A stretch of DNA of 64,000 nt from NCBI RefSeq assembly GCF_963169125.1, contig NC_084795.1:96529411-96593410 (forward strand), given 5' to 3'. Below are positions 35,572 through 46,441 of the stretch, in pieces; positions within the stretch are counted from its first letter, which is position 1; every line of letters begins with the position of its first letter. The notes below the pieces were generated by a model. The model worked only from the letters and a program-made list of their open reading frames with translations, was not told where the DNA came from and did no database searches. The stretch is from Humulus lupulus (taxonomy: Eukaryota > Streptophyta > Magnoliopsida > Rosales > Cannabaceae). The translations under genes were made by a program, and so were the position numbers.

Positions 35572-36846
35572 GCAAATGAAACCAGTATGGAAATCCGGAT
35601 GGGAGACACATGGATGGTGCCTTACTTGGAATATCTTACAAATGGTGTACTACCGGCAGATAGGAACAAAGACAGAACTCTTCAAAGGCAGGCTGCTAGG
35701 TATATACTGGTCGATGGTGTTCTGTACCGAAGGGGATATTCCATGCCACTACTCAGACGTATTTCACCAGAGAAAGCTAAGGAGCTGATGAGAGAAGTAC
35801 ATGAAGGCTTCTGCGGGGATCACGCTGGGGGGCAAAGTTTGGCGAAAAAGATTCTGAGGCAGGGCTATTTCTGGTTGACTATGAACGAAGACTCAATCGA
35901 GTTTGTGCGAAAATGCGACAAGTGTTAGAGATTTTCCAAGATCCCACGCGCAGCTCCCAACGAGTTAAAACAGATGCAGAGTCCTTGGCCTTTCGCAGTA
36001 TGGGGTATAGACTTGATTGGATCCCTGCCAACGGGAAAAGGCGGAGTGAAGTACGCAGTTGTAGCAGTCAACTACTTCACCAAATGGGCCAAAGCTGAGC
36101 CACTCACTACCATAACGACCAAGAAAGTTCTTGACTTTGTCATCAAGAACATTGTTTCTCGATATGGTTTGCCTCGAAAAATTGTCTCAGACAACGACAC
36201 CCAGTTTGACAGCGACTTATTCACAGACTTCTGTGAAGGACATGGAATCATTAAAAGCTTTTCTTCAGTCGTGCATCCACAAGCAAATGGTCAGGTCGAA
36301 GCAGTGAATAAAACACTTAAAGATACCCTGAAGAAAAGACTTGAAGACGCTAAAGGAGCATGGCCAGAACAGCTGCCTGAAGTACTTTGGTCGTATAGAA
36401 CTTCTCTTCGAACAGCGACAAGTCATACCCCGTTTTCCTTAGCATACGGGTATGAATCCATGTTACCTGTCGAGTTAGATCCCCCCTCACACCGACGCAT
36501 TACATACGACCAGAGCCAGAATAGCCAACTAATGATGGAGTCCCTAGACTCAATTGAGGAGATAAGATCAAGAGCCCAACTCCGAGTTGCTGCATACCAG
36601 TAAAAGGTCGCCCGATATTTTAACTCAAAGGTGAAAGAAAGGAAATTCAACGTCCGTGACCTAGTGCTACGACGAGTTTTCTTAAATACCTGCGACTCCA
36701 CTGCTGGAGTACTCAGACCAAACTGGGAAGGACCATACCAGATTGAAGAAGTCCTTCATCCGAGCACCTACAAACTTGCACGCTTGAATGGAGATCTCGT
36801 TCCACGCTATTGGAACGGTGAACACCTGCGCAAGTACTACCAATAA
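35572..36846 (+). pseudogene. E3 integrase with three premature stops
   Basis: The HHCC finger is visible (HEGFCGDH, then CDKC at about 35917-35928), followed directly by a TAG where E2 has CAG. The core (35974-36603) shows GIDLIGS, SDNDTQFDS and NGQVEAVNK, with 59 and 35 residues between the acids, a typical D,D35E arrangement. A TAA at 36601-36603 precedes the C-terminal part (36631-36846), which ends GEHLRKYYQ before a TAA at 36844-36846. There is no chromodomain, as expected for a Tat-type element. Confidence 0.88.
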
Positions 36847-37386
36847 ACAGTCGTTTTTAAAGAATTGGCTTGTATTAATTTTTACTTTTTACAAGTTTCG
36901 AAAAAGGGTTAGCCACGTTGTATGGCTAATCCCTTATAAGTGTAAGATCTTTTTAAGATCACTCGTAATGGCATGTTTAGTCCATTTTAATACGAGATTA
37001 TAAGGGACTGTGCGCAGCCAGTCATTCTTGCCAACCTTTGTAAATTTATTTTTACAAGTATTTGTTCATTACGTGTGTTGTTTTGCTGTATTATAAGAGT
37101 TATGTTTACTTTCGAGCAGTAATGTTCGCACAGGTCGTGGTCAAGGCAAGTGACCAAGGACTTCAAGCTCCTCGATCACTTGGGGGGCATATAAGGTACA
37201 TCGATAGCCAAGCATACCAAAAGGTATGTAGACACATGAACAAAATGAGTGAAAGCATGCTACGGTACTTAGAGTATTTTTCAAAATTTATATTTTGTTA
37301 AATCAAGCCAAAGTACTATGCTAAGTTCAGTCATGCGAACAGATGTTATAATAAAAATAAATATTATAATATCATAAGGCATTCTT
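36847..37386. other. E3 spacer between pol and antisense gene
   Basis: This noncoding, AT-rich stretch is clearly homologous to 19499-20147 in E2, including a second purine run cttggggggcat. It lacks the segment that in E2 encodes the last part of the antisense gene, so E3 lost about 300 bases here. Confidence 0.6.
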
Positions 37387-39835
37387 TTACACCGCAAGCA
37401 TCACTGCTTGGATGTAATTGTTTAAAGTAAAAGGAAAAGTTTGCTGCCCGTAGAAACACCGAAGTGTCGCATTCTTGTACCTCTCCAGATTATTAGCATT
37501 GGTAAGCTTCAGCTGCTCCACCTGGCTCTCAAGAACAGCTATGGTCTTGTCCTTAGCAAGGAGCTCCTCCTTGAGCCTCTTGACTTCACGATATTGGGTT
37601 CGGCTGGAATCCTGGTAATCGTCCCTCTGATTCTTCAAAGCTGCCTGAGAAGCTTCAGCCTTTGCCAGCTTTGCCACCGCAGCATCCTTCTGCTGGGTGA
37701 CCCCTCTAACTCCCCAGCATGCCTGGCTTCTGCAGCCTGAAGCTCCTCGGTGGCTCTCACTTGGAACTCCTCGACGGCCTTTGCCCGAGCCTGTTCGATG
37801 GTAGTCATAGCACGGATGCGAGCGACAGTTATTGTCAGCATGGCCTGAAGTCAAGGAAATAAAAGTTAGATTATACTACAAAAAGGAAAAGTGAAATTCA
37901 AGAGGAAAAATACTTACACTGGCCACTTCGTTAAGAGCAATGTTGAGAATCTGGTCAACTCCCATGCTCTCAACTTTAGCCATTGCCTCCCTGCAACGGT
38001 CGTGCTTCAAGATATGGGCAAGGCGATCTTTAGCTGATCGCAGGGAGCGGTTCGAGAGCTTGGTCCCAGGAAGCTCTGCTTGCGGGGTGTGCTCCCTTCG
38101 GGCCGCATGCGGAGGGTTGGCAGCAGGGGCAGCCTCCTTCTCAGCAGCAGCAGAAGGCTGGGCAAAAGCTTTTCCAGTAGGCACGTCCTTGGAAGGATCT
38201 TCTGTTCGACCCTTCTTGGTCGGGGGTCCTTGGCTTGATACGCCATTATGCCTCCTAGATGTTTTTCGTCGAACCAGGGGAACTTCTTCCTCCTCCTAAG
38301 CCTGGTACAGATTGAAAACGTTGGGAGTAGCCATATCTGCATATAAAGAAAAATATGCAGATAGTAAGACAAAGGCAGATGAAAATTTATGGAAAAACAG
38401 AAAAGAGGTCACAAAGTTTAATACCTGAGCTACAACTATTGGTCGCTATACTACTGACTCTATTAGTCATACACTCACTATCTGGCACGAAGAAGTCTGG
38501 CCCTAGATTTGTAGTATACGTAACAAGTGACAAGGAATTGGCAAGCTATTTAAAAGCAAGATAACAATACCGTTTTCATCTAAGGATTCATCCAGGTCTA
38601 TGACAGACTCTGTTGCCTTTTGTTTCCCCTTGCCTTGGGGTGTAGAAGGCCTCTCTGCTGAAGGGACGCCAGTGGGATCCCTGATTGTAACCCCCGTTGG
38701 CCTCCTTCGGGGATGAGACGCCGGGGGTTGCTGTTCGGGATCCCCCTCGATCGTGGCATCTGCTACCACAGGTCCTCTTGTTTCATGGAGAGGAGCCAGG
38801 AGGCCAGATAGCCTCAGATTTTCATCAGTGACCAGGGACTTGACGCTTTTTTCTGCGTCTGCCATCCTGGCTAGTGCGTTGGACCTCAACACCATGTCTG
38901 GTGTTGGGTTCGGACGTAACCATGGTCCTGAAAGGCACAGTATACTTTAGAGAGGTTCAGGAGAATTTATTAAGGAAAAGTAGCGACCAGTGAAAATAGC
39001 GTTTACCTCCTCGAGCAAAGGCCAGGTTGTTCGTAGTCATGTCCAGCGTGAGGAAGTACTCCCTACTGTACTGCCCCACATTGGAAATGTGGGTAGTGTC
39101 TCTCAGGAACGTTCCGCTAGTTTCCTGGTGACAGAGATGGAAGAAGCCCGTCCCGTATTGTTGAGGATTGGACTTAAGGTCGAAGAGAAAATTGACCTCA
39201 TGAGGGGTGGGTTCTGGCCATTTTTTAAGTTTATAGAGGATATAGAGTGCGGCCAACAGCCTATATCCATTTGGAGTAATTTGAAAGGGGGCGACACCAA
39301 AATAGTTGGCCACCCCTTGATAGAAAGGATGTAAAGGGAGGATAGCCCCCGCCTCTATGTGATATCTGGACCAAGCGCTATAGGCACCCCCGGGAAGGTT
39401 AGCTCTTTGGTCAACAGCTGGGATTGTGAGATTGACTCTTGTAAGAGGATACTTCCTGCGATAATTGGCAAGCATCTGAGGAGTCACTTGGCTGGTGGGG
39501 GAAAGATACCACTCGACATCAGGAAGGTTTTGATGCCGAGGGTGGGCCCTGACTTGGATACGAGGGTCTGAGGTGGAATTTTCTCGACCACTGGTCGAGG
39601 GAACCCTAGCCTGTGAATCAGGCTGGGCAGGAGAGTTTGGACTGTTTTCAGAGTCATGTCTTTTCTTGCCTAGAGACTTAGAGCGGGCCATTTGAGGTGG
39701 CGATGGATGAGGTCTAGAGGAAACTCTGGAAAATGGAATCTCGTGAACTCGGTCGATCGGTTGTTCTTCGCCTTCGAGCAGCTGAGCAAGAAGATCGTTG
39801 TCGATGGGCCGCTCACCTCCCCATAAATCTGGCAT
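37387..39835 (-). pseudogene. E3 antisense gene: putative gypsy-type transposon domain protein
   Basis: Predicted exons are 39841-39007 (ATG at 39835), 38927-38425, 38336-37918 and 37844-37387, with a 5'-UTR exon ending near 40291. Donors are GTAAAC, GTATTA and GTAAGT; acceptors are TTTGCAG, TTTCAG, ATGCAG and CTTCAG. The first coding exon stays open for 277 codons and holds the conserved domain (AILPLHPFYQGVANYFGVA, PNGYRLLAALYILY, TPHEVNFLFDLKS). The middle exons are low-complexity; the last is a coiled coil. Breaks: an in-frame TAG near 38299, a frameshift near 37700, and a shortened C-terminus compared with E2. It faces pol tail to tail. Confidence 0.82.
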
Positions 39836-40460
39836 TAAAGTCTGCAAACAGAAGAATGTGGAGGTGAGGATGAAGAATTTTGAAAGTTTTTTAGAATAAT
39901 GCTGGTCGAGTATAAAAGTTAAGCTTTTATACAACAGCATTCTAACAAAAAACTAAATTTTTTCGCACGAACAGTTTGAGAAACAGATCAAAAGTGAAGG
40001 CAAAAAGTTTTTTGATAAAGCCTTTTCAACTCCTTTTAGGGCGGGAAAAACCTGGTTTTTCAGCTAGCATAAAAATCAAAATTTTACTTCGGTTTTACGT
40101 CCTAGAGTCATGATCTTAACTAACAAACTAACTCGTAACTCCTTAGTAACAGAGAAATATCATTCAATATAGTATCACCTATTAAACCCCCCACTGACAT
40201 GCATCTCAACCCAGAAGCGAACGAACCCAACAGTCGGTTTACAAAATCATGCACGGCAAAAATATAAAGCATAAGAGTCCAGAAACTTACTAGGATGAAG
40301 ATCGTGGAGATTTGAGAAATTTTTTGGGCGTAAAAGAGCTCACGGACTGAATCTTGAAACGCCGAAGGATGGTCTCCAGAGGAAGACAGGGGCTCTGGTG
40401 TTAGGGTTTCTTGAAAGAGTGATGGCTTGCGTAAAAGGAAAAAGGAGACTTTGAAGAGGC

Positions 40461-40470
40461 TATATATATA
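40461..40470 (-). promoter_or_regulatory. Candidate TATA box of E3 antisense gene
   Basis: The run tatatatata lies about 240 bases inside the 3' LTR, equivalent to the E2 box at 23383-23390. A leader and a GTAAGT donor (minus strand, 40290 to 40285) follow, then a leader intron of about 450 bases ending at 39842. Confidence 0.5.
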
Positions 40471-40692
40471 TTTTTGTCCGTAGGCATTAAAAGGAAGTAA
40501 TCATCAGCTTCCCCTTTTTCGAAGCATGGGGAAGGGTGATAGCTGTCGAAAGGTTACTTGGGAAGAAAAAAGCCGTGATGAGACAAGGGTAGGTTGCTTT
40601 TTCCAAGATTGCACGAAGTGTTCTGACATGTATGGTGGGGTAACCGAAGGGTCGTTTCCTCAAAAGTTTATTTATTGCTCGTAATAAATAAA

Positions 40693-40705
40693 CTTGGGGG
40701 GAAAA
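40693..40705 (+). other. E3 polypurine tract
   Basis: The tract cttggggggaaaa directly precedes the 3' LTR start and differs from the E2 tract at one position. Confidence 0.85.
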
Positions 40706-41295
40706 TGTTATCCAAAAAATAGGCACGGATGACGTGGCAAGTGATTTCTGGACACGTGGCTGACACCTGGCGGAATTATGCTAAGGTATCGACCAGTATA
40801 GACATTACAAGCAAAAACCAATTGAAGTTTACCTGCGACCAGTATGGTCGCAGGTTCCGCGTGTCTCACGATAATTTTATAAAGATCTTAGTCAATCCCG
40901 AGATTGACTCCCATGATTTTCTGAGTATCCGATTATTTAGGAAAGAATATCTGTAACAAATTAATGTAATCCCCATTGAGCCTATAAATAGAGAAAGGTA
41001 GCTCAAGGAAGGGACTTTTGGCTTTCGAATTATCTGAGATTACAGTGATCGTATTTGAGAGATTGTTTTGTTCTTCAGAGGTTGGTGAAACTCATTGAAC
41101 CCTAGTTCTTTGATCACTCCTTTGAATACTATATCAATAAAAGTTAAAGTGGACGTAGGTCATTACCAGATTCTGGGGCCGAACCACTATAAACTCTTGT
41201 CTTCTTTATTGTTTTTGTCGTCACATTCATTTCAACGCATTTGTCCACATCAAGCATATTTGACTCCGTGTCAGTTGGCCAAAATCAGGGTCAAC

Positions 41296-41296
<1 letters not shown>
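40706..41296 (+). repeat. E3 3' LTR
   Basis: This 591-bp copy is nearly identical to 29999-30589, with about 8 substitutions by hand count and no length change. The TATA box and U3 hairpin are intact. Confidence 0.95.

Positions 41297-41325
<29 letters not shown>
41297..41325. repeat. TA/GA microsatellite
   Basis: A TA run followed by a GA run forms the right flank of E3 and includes its target duplicate TATAT. The pair of flanks shows that E3 landed in a pre-existing TA microsatellite. 41326-41402 is ordinary flank. Confidence 0.8.
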
Positions 41326-41326
<1 letters not shown>

Positions 41327-41402
41327 TTTATATATAAATAGTTTTTCTGTTGGAGGAGAGGGTTCGCAGGAGCCACACTAGACTTACATTGTTGCATCTT
41401 TC

Positions 41403-41775
41403 TGATAAGACCCAAAATCTCCCTATGGAAATTCATAACATATCCTTGTAGATAATAATTGTCAGGGATTCATCAAGTGGAGAAGAGAGAGAGATAAACA
41501 CATAGAGTTGAATACTATTTTATTGGTAGAGAGAATTAGAGTACAAGAGTGAAACTGATTTGAGCAACCTTCGACTCTCCCAAAACCTAATCCCAAAGGA
41601 TTCCGAATCCTAGTTATCCAATATCCTATTCCTACCCAATAGGCACTATATATATAGATATTAGAATCAACTGTTAATTAACATAACACAATAATAACCT
41701 AGAAGTACAAAATTAACCTCTACTTAATTTGTTTTATTTCTTCTAAAATAAGTGGTGTGTATTGGGGGCCTATTC
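41403..41775 (-). repeat. E4 3' LTR
   Basis: On the plus strand it reads TGATAAGACCC to GGGGGCCTATTC. It is the same length as the copy at 59149-59521, with many substitutions. A purine-rich tract on the minus strand (rc of cttacccgccaccc) lies at its inner edge. Confidence 0.9.
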
Positions 41776-42022
41776 TTACCCGCCACCCAAACATGAACCT
41801 TGTCCTCAAGGTTGAAATGAGGATAATCCATGTTTATAACCTCAAATCTTTCCAACGAGTCTTCAAAAGTAGGTTGATCTTTCCAATGTATGAAAACTTT
41901 GGTTCCATTATAATTTATCCGTGAGAAATTCTAACACCGAGAACCAGTTGTTATTCCATGTCTTGAGTCAAAGCGGATGGGATCCTTGTTGTGGAAGGGT
42001 GATTGGCAATGACCTTGCGCAA

Positions 42023-42925
42023 TTAGCATGAGGTGGATGCGAGTTTCTGGAGGAAGTTGGAGTTTGTAGGTTGCACTTCCATTTTTTGGTCAATGAGGAA
42101 TGAACCATAGAATCTAGAGGCCAATTTCTCATTGTTGCATTTGGCAATGGAACATTGTCTATAAGGCTGGAGCTTCAAGTGTACACTGTCCCCTACTTTA
42201 AATGTTAAGCCCCGTTGATGTTTGTCTACTTGGTGGTTCATAAGTTGCTATGTGCACTACAAGTTATCCTTGAGTTGAAGCAAAAGGGAGTCTCGTTGGT
42301 GTAATTGCATGTCAACCTCAAATTTGTTGCCTTACCAAAATTTTAGCAGACAAGGCTTGGAAAGGAGTCATGCGAGTTGCTATATTGTGTGAGGTGTTAT
42401 AATGATATTCAACCCACGGTAACCATTTTGGCCATTTAGTAGGAGAATCAACAACAAAGCATCAGAGGTAAGTCTTGAGAGTTATGTTGAGGACCTTGGT
42501 TTGGCCATCGGTCTGAGGATGGTATGAGGAACTACATCTTAGCTACGAGCCTTCGAGTGTGAATAGCTCACGTCAGAAGGTGCTAAGAAAGACCTTGTTA
42601 TGGTCAGAGACAATGCTTCTTATAATGCATGGAGTTTAATGACATCGTTGAAGAATTCTTTAGAAACTTTTGGAGCTGTGAAATGGTGCCTTAGAGGTAG
42701 AAAATGAGCATATTTGGAAAGGCAATCAATCACTACCAAAATGGATGAATAAGTGGCTGTAGTTGGAAGGCCTTTAATAAATCCATGGATATATCCTCCC
42801 AAACTTGGTCTAGAATTGGTAGTGGTTGAAGCAATCCTACTGGTGTTTGGGCTTGGTATTTGTTGCGTTGACATACTTTGCAAGCTACAACAAATTCTTG
42901 GACGTATCGCTTGATTCCATGCCAA
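42023..42925 (-). pseudogene. E4 integrase, decayed
   Basis: On the minus strand, 42620-42925 shows the integrase core motif GFIKGLPTTATYSSILVVID followed by CLSKYAHFLPLRHHFTAPKV, typical of gypsy integrases. The distal part is broken by frameshifts. 42023-42241 has the C-terminal motif KLQPYRQCSIAKCNNEKLAS, then RFYG. I see no complete HHCC finger or D,D,E triad, so it is dead. Confidence 0.82.
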
Positions 42926-43050
42926 TATAATTCAAGAGTGAGTAGGTGATATGTACGATGAATGCATGCATGTCCTCCTACTTTACCAACATGAAATTCA
43001 GTTGTAATAAGGGTATAAAATAAGAATCACCAGGAATACATAGTTGGTGT

Positions 43051-44377
43051 TTATGATAGAGTTATCCTATTGTAAATGGAATATTGGGTAAGCAGTTGGG
43101 TTTGTTTGGAGGACTTTGTAGATATTTCCCAAATAAGCATCTTGTTGCACCATTTCATTGAGTTTATCAAAATTGGGTTGGTGTGAAGAGTCAAGGTAGC
43201 CATGTTCATTGTATTAAGAGCTCTAAAAAGACCATCAACTGTACTATTCTCATGGCTTGGCTTGTATATGATGTCAAAGTTGTAGCTCATCAAATTTAAT
43301 AGCCATTTTTGTTGATCATGGTCTACAATTCATTGTTTGAGGCTTTTCTTAGCTGTAGAAACTTGAAATATTCTCCCCAAAAGCTAAGGGCACCATTTTT
43401 TAATAGAAAAATTAATAGCCATAAGTTCACTTTCATGAGTGGATTTAGATTGAGCTAAATTACTCAATTTTTGGTTGGAATAAGCTATGGGGCATTGTTG
43501 TTGCATGAGGACGATGCCAATGCCAATACCAATACTAATACCTAATGCATCTATTTCAATGAGAAAGGTTTGGTGAAATCGAGTAAAGCTAACACCAGGA
43601 TAGACACCATTGCTTGTTTAGGTTATCAAAAGTAACTTGTGCCTCATTGTTCCAGTAGAAAGAATCCTTCTTCCATTGTTGTGTTAGGGGCCAAGAAGTT
43701 ATGCTGTAATTTTGATAAATCGACGATAAAAACTCATTAAACCAAGGAATCCACAAAGTTCTTTTAATGTTTTAGGTATCAACTAACTAGTCATTGCTAT
43801 AATCTTTGTGAGGTCAACAAACACGCCATGCTCATCTATGATATGGCAAAGGTATTCGAATGTAGGTTGGGAAAAAGTGCATTTCTTCAAGTTGAGGTAG
43901 AGCTGGTGGTGATGTAAAGTGCTGAAAACATGAGAAAGATGAGATATGTGGCTCTCAAGAGAGGAACTATATACAAGAATGTCATCAAAGAAAAACTAAT
44001 TTTTTTTACGTAAGTAGGATTTAAAGATGTCATTCATAAGAGCTTGGAATGTAGATGGTGCATTAGTGAGACCGAAAGACATCACTAAAATCTCATAATT
44101 TCCCTCGTGATTGCAAAATGCTATTTTGGGAATGTCTTCGAGATGTACTCTAATTTGGTGGTAACTCAAACGAAGGTCTAATTTGGTGAAGATGGTGGCA
44201 CCATGTAACTCATCTAGTAATTCTTCCACCACATGTTTAGGGAATTTATTAGGTATGGTTGCTCTATTTAGTGCTCGGTAATCGACACAAATGCGCCAAC
44301 TACCATCCTTCTTTTTTACCAACAAGACGAGACTTGAGTAAGGGTTGGTGCTAGGTTGAATAATGCATGTAGCTAGC
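43051..44377 (-). pseudogene. E4 reverse transcriptase core and RNase H, decayed
   Basis: The minus-strand piece 43996-44325 encodes RT blocks: [20 protein letters not shown], then [19 protein letters not shown] and [20 protein letters not shown]. Upstream the frame can be followed to about 44377 ([15 protein letters not shown]), where the nested insertion begins. 43051-43293 holds the RNase H end (MMSYNFDIIYKPSHENSTVD). The segment with the catalytic YxDD lies in the broken stretch after 43996 and I could not place it with confidence. Confidence 0.85.
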
Positions 44378-44791
44378 TGATATTGCCCAATAACTCCTAA
44401 GCGGTCGCAGTAGTAATCGGGCTATGTCGTATCCACAGAGAGGTAAAATACAAGTAAAAAGAAAGATTAGTAAATTAGAAATAATAAACTTTGAAATAAT
44501 GTAACTTTGAAAAATAATATATTTTTTAAACTTTAAATAAACGAAATCGAGGAATTAGAATCATGTAGTGCACCAAATTTTTTTTTAGTTATTAAAATTT
44601 GTGTTTTATTTTATTTAAGTGTTAAGTGTAGTGATTAATTTTTATATAAATGTTTGCATATTTTATTTAATTGTTTGGTTGCTTTATTTAGTTGTTTGTT
44701 AATCTAAATAAATTGTTAGAATTTTTTGGTATAATATTTTTGAATTTAAATTTGTTAATTGATTGTTTGATTATTTATTTTAATATGTGAA
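44378..44791. other. Left part of unclassified insertion in E4
   Basis: E4 coding similarity stops at about 44377 and resumes at about 57281. The inserted DNA starts with tgatattgcccaataactcc and a stretch ctatgtcgtatccacagag that in minus orientation looks like an LTR 3' end of some plant gypsy elements. After about 44564 it becomes AT-rich without genes. E5 interrupts it at 44792. I could not find matching LTR ends or a clean target duplicate for it. Confidence 0.4.
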
Positions 44792-46162
44792 TGTTGACGG
44801 TGAGAACTCGTCAACTAAGTTAAGTTGGAAAGAATTGCAAAATAAAGATTATCAATAGAAAAGCCTTCGAAATTTAAGTATCAACTCTAAGAACAATTGC
44901 AGAAGAACAATGGTGAAATCAGTTTTTCATTCACTATGGTGCCCTTGCTACAGTAAATTTTCCAACCCCCCTCCATGTGGGAGTGGGGTTCTTTTTATAG
45001 TAGGCTCTAATGGCCTTGGATACATAGGGTTCCAGGAGATCAAGTGGTACACAAGTACTCTGTCAGGAGAGTGGTTTCAGAGGTTGTGGCCTTGCATCCA
45101 GTACAGGGGTAGGCACCAGGAGGATGTCTCCACTACTTGTCCGTACCAATGTCAGAGGAGTGGTGCAGGTGGTAGTGGTGTCGACTCTGACATCTGATTG
45201 GGAGTATGCAGGCCATGTCCTTACTCCTAGTACTCCCACTACCTGATTAGCATGAGTGCCACGGTCAGACGTACGGGGCCTTACAAGTCGTACCCCGTAC
45301 GAGATTGTGCCATCTTGACCCTTCGGAATCATACGTGGGCTTTCACTTCTAGACGGTGGGGTTTCCATGGCATCTCCATGGGAGATGCCATCTCGAGATG
45401 AAGGGCGCGAGATGTTATCACGCGAGGCCCTCGTCACTTAACCATGGCGGGGCTTTACGAGGCCGCCCCTCGTGGAGACGTCATGAAGTGCTCCCACGCA
45501 AGGCCGTCGGGGCTAGGAGATGCTCCGTTCGGTGACTATGGCCCACTTCGCACCGAGGCCTCACGAGGCACAAGTAGGCGTCTCGTGCCAGCGCCTCGCG
45601 AGGCATGGCCTCGTACCATCAACTTCTATCTCGTGCCACAAGTAGGCGTCTCGTACAAGCACCTCGCGAGGCATGGCCTCGTGCCATCAACTTCCGTCTC
45701 GCGCCACATGTAGGCGTCCCGTGCCAGCGCCTCGCGAGGCATGGCCTCGTGTAAGCGACTCGCGAGGCATCGCCTTGTGCCATCAGCCTTTGTCTCGCGC
45801 CACATGTAGGCGTCTCGTGCAAGCGCCTCACGAGGCATGGCCTCGTGTAAGCGCCTTGCGAGGCATGGCCTCGTGCCATCAGCCTTCGTCTCGCGCCACA
45901 TGCAGGCGTCTTGTGCCAGCGCCTCGTGCCACCAGCCTTTGTCTCGCATTCGAAGCAGGTACCTCATGCAAGGGCACGCATGGTGGCCTCGCGTGGCACG
46001 CCCCTTGGGCACGCATGGTGGCCTCGCGTGGCACGCCCCTTGGGCACGCATGGTGGCCTCGTGAGAGGGTGACGACCCGAGGATCTAACGAAAGTGTAGG
46101 CGTATGGGGGCCTCAGTGCGTTCTTTGGGTCTTTTACAAGCATGGGATTTTGAGTATCAACA
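44792..46162 (-). repeat. E5 3' LTR (full-length copy)
   Basis: On the plus strand it runs from TGTTGACGGTGAG to GAGTATCAACA, 1371 bp. The part 45580-46060 is a GC-rich palindrome array. ORFs in this array are repeat artefacts. The partner LTR lacks about 740 bp of it. Confidence 0.9.
45580..46060. repeat. CpG-rich palindrome array in E5 LTR
   Basis: Diverged units of roughly 65 bases repeat the 12-bp palindrome GCCTCGCGAGGC or close variants, with phrases such as ctcgcgccacatgtaggcgt and atggcctcgtgccatca. I see about six copies of the palindrome here, and about six in the other LTR (53165-53580). This region stands out by its C+G content from the AT-rich surroundings. Confidence 0.85.
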
Positions 46163-46175
46163 CTTGCCCCCCAGT
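46163..46175 (-). other. E5 polypurine tract
   Basis: The minus strand reads ACTGGGGGGCAAG directly before the 3' LTR start TGTTGATACTC. This fits the expected position and resembles the tracts of E2 and E3. Confidence 0.8.
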
Positions 46176-46223
46176 CTAGGAGAGGACCTTCAGGTGATCT
46201 TGTAGACTATTCTCCTTAATTGT

Positions 46224-46231
46224 TATAAATA
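46224..46231 (+). promoter_or_regulatory. TATA box of E5 antisense gene
   Basis: The sequence tataaata in the context aattgttataaatagg lies only about 60 bases inside the 3' LTR and about 530 bases upstream of the predicted start codon at 46757. A GTAAGG donor near 46309 and a TTTTTGTAG acceptor ending at 46441 suggest a leader intron. Confidence 0.6.
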
Positions 46232-46269
46232 GGCCTTCATGCACGGCTTATTATTTTCACCTTACTTCT

Positions 46270-46336
46270 TTGGCTTAGTGGTTTTGAGAATCCTTCCCCT
46301 TCCAAGAGGTAAGGGATTCAATCCCCCACTCCCTCA
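46270..46336 (+). other. tRNA-like segment in leader
   Basis: The stretch contains tggcttagtgg, close to a pol III A box, and ggattcaatcc 48 bases later, close to a B box but one base short. A run ccttccaag between them resembles a tRNA anticodon arm. It does not fold into a full cloverleaf by eye, so it may be a SINE-head or tRNA relic, or chance. Confidence 0.25.
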
Positions 46337-46441
46337 TTTTTTCCATAGTTTCCTTCGTTTCATTTTTTTTTTACATATGAGCTAATTTTTTTTTGGTGTG
46401 TCTATTTGGAGGCTAACACATTCTTTTGGTCTATTTTTGTA

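Larger units (their letters stand above)
29999..41296 (+). mobile_element. E3: young Tat-lineage LTR retrotransposon
   Basis: E3 has two 591-bp LTRs, a 5-bp target duplicate TATAT (29994-29998 and 41297-41301, low-complexity), a primer-binding site, gag-pol (30637-36846), an antisense gene (37387-39835, minus) and a polypurine tract. I count about 8 differences between the LTRs (about 1.4 percent), so it inserted recently compared with E2. It is of the same family as E2 but a distinct subfamily by LTR sequence. It is not autonomous: gag-pol has two frameshifts and several stops. Confidence 0.95.

Noticed and set aside
45580..46060. Regular palindromic repeats resembling a CRISPR array
   Set aside because: Units have no constant spacer length, lie in an LTR of a plant retrotransposon and recur in the partner LTR; no cas genes.
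45619..46179. Long ORFs on both strands in the E5 LTR with repeated Ala/Arg/Cys/His phrases
   Set aside because: They are translations of the palindrome array, open in several frames because of the repeat, and not part of any gene model.
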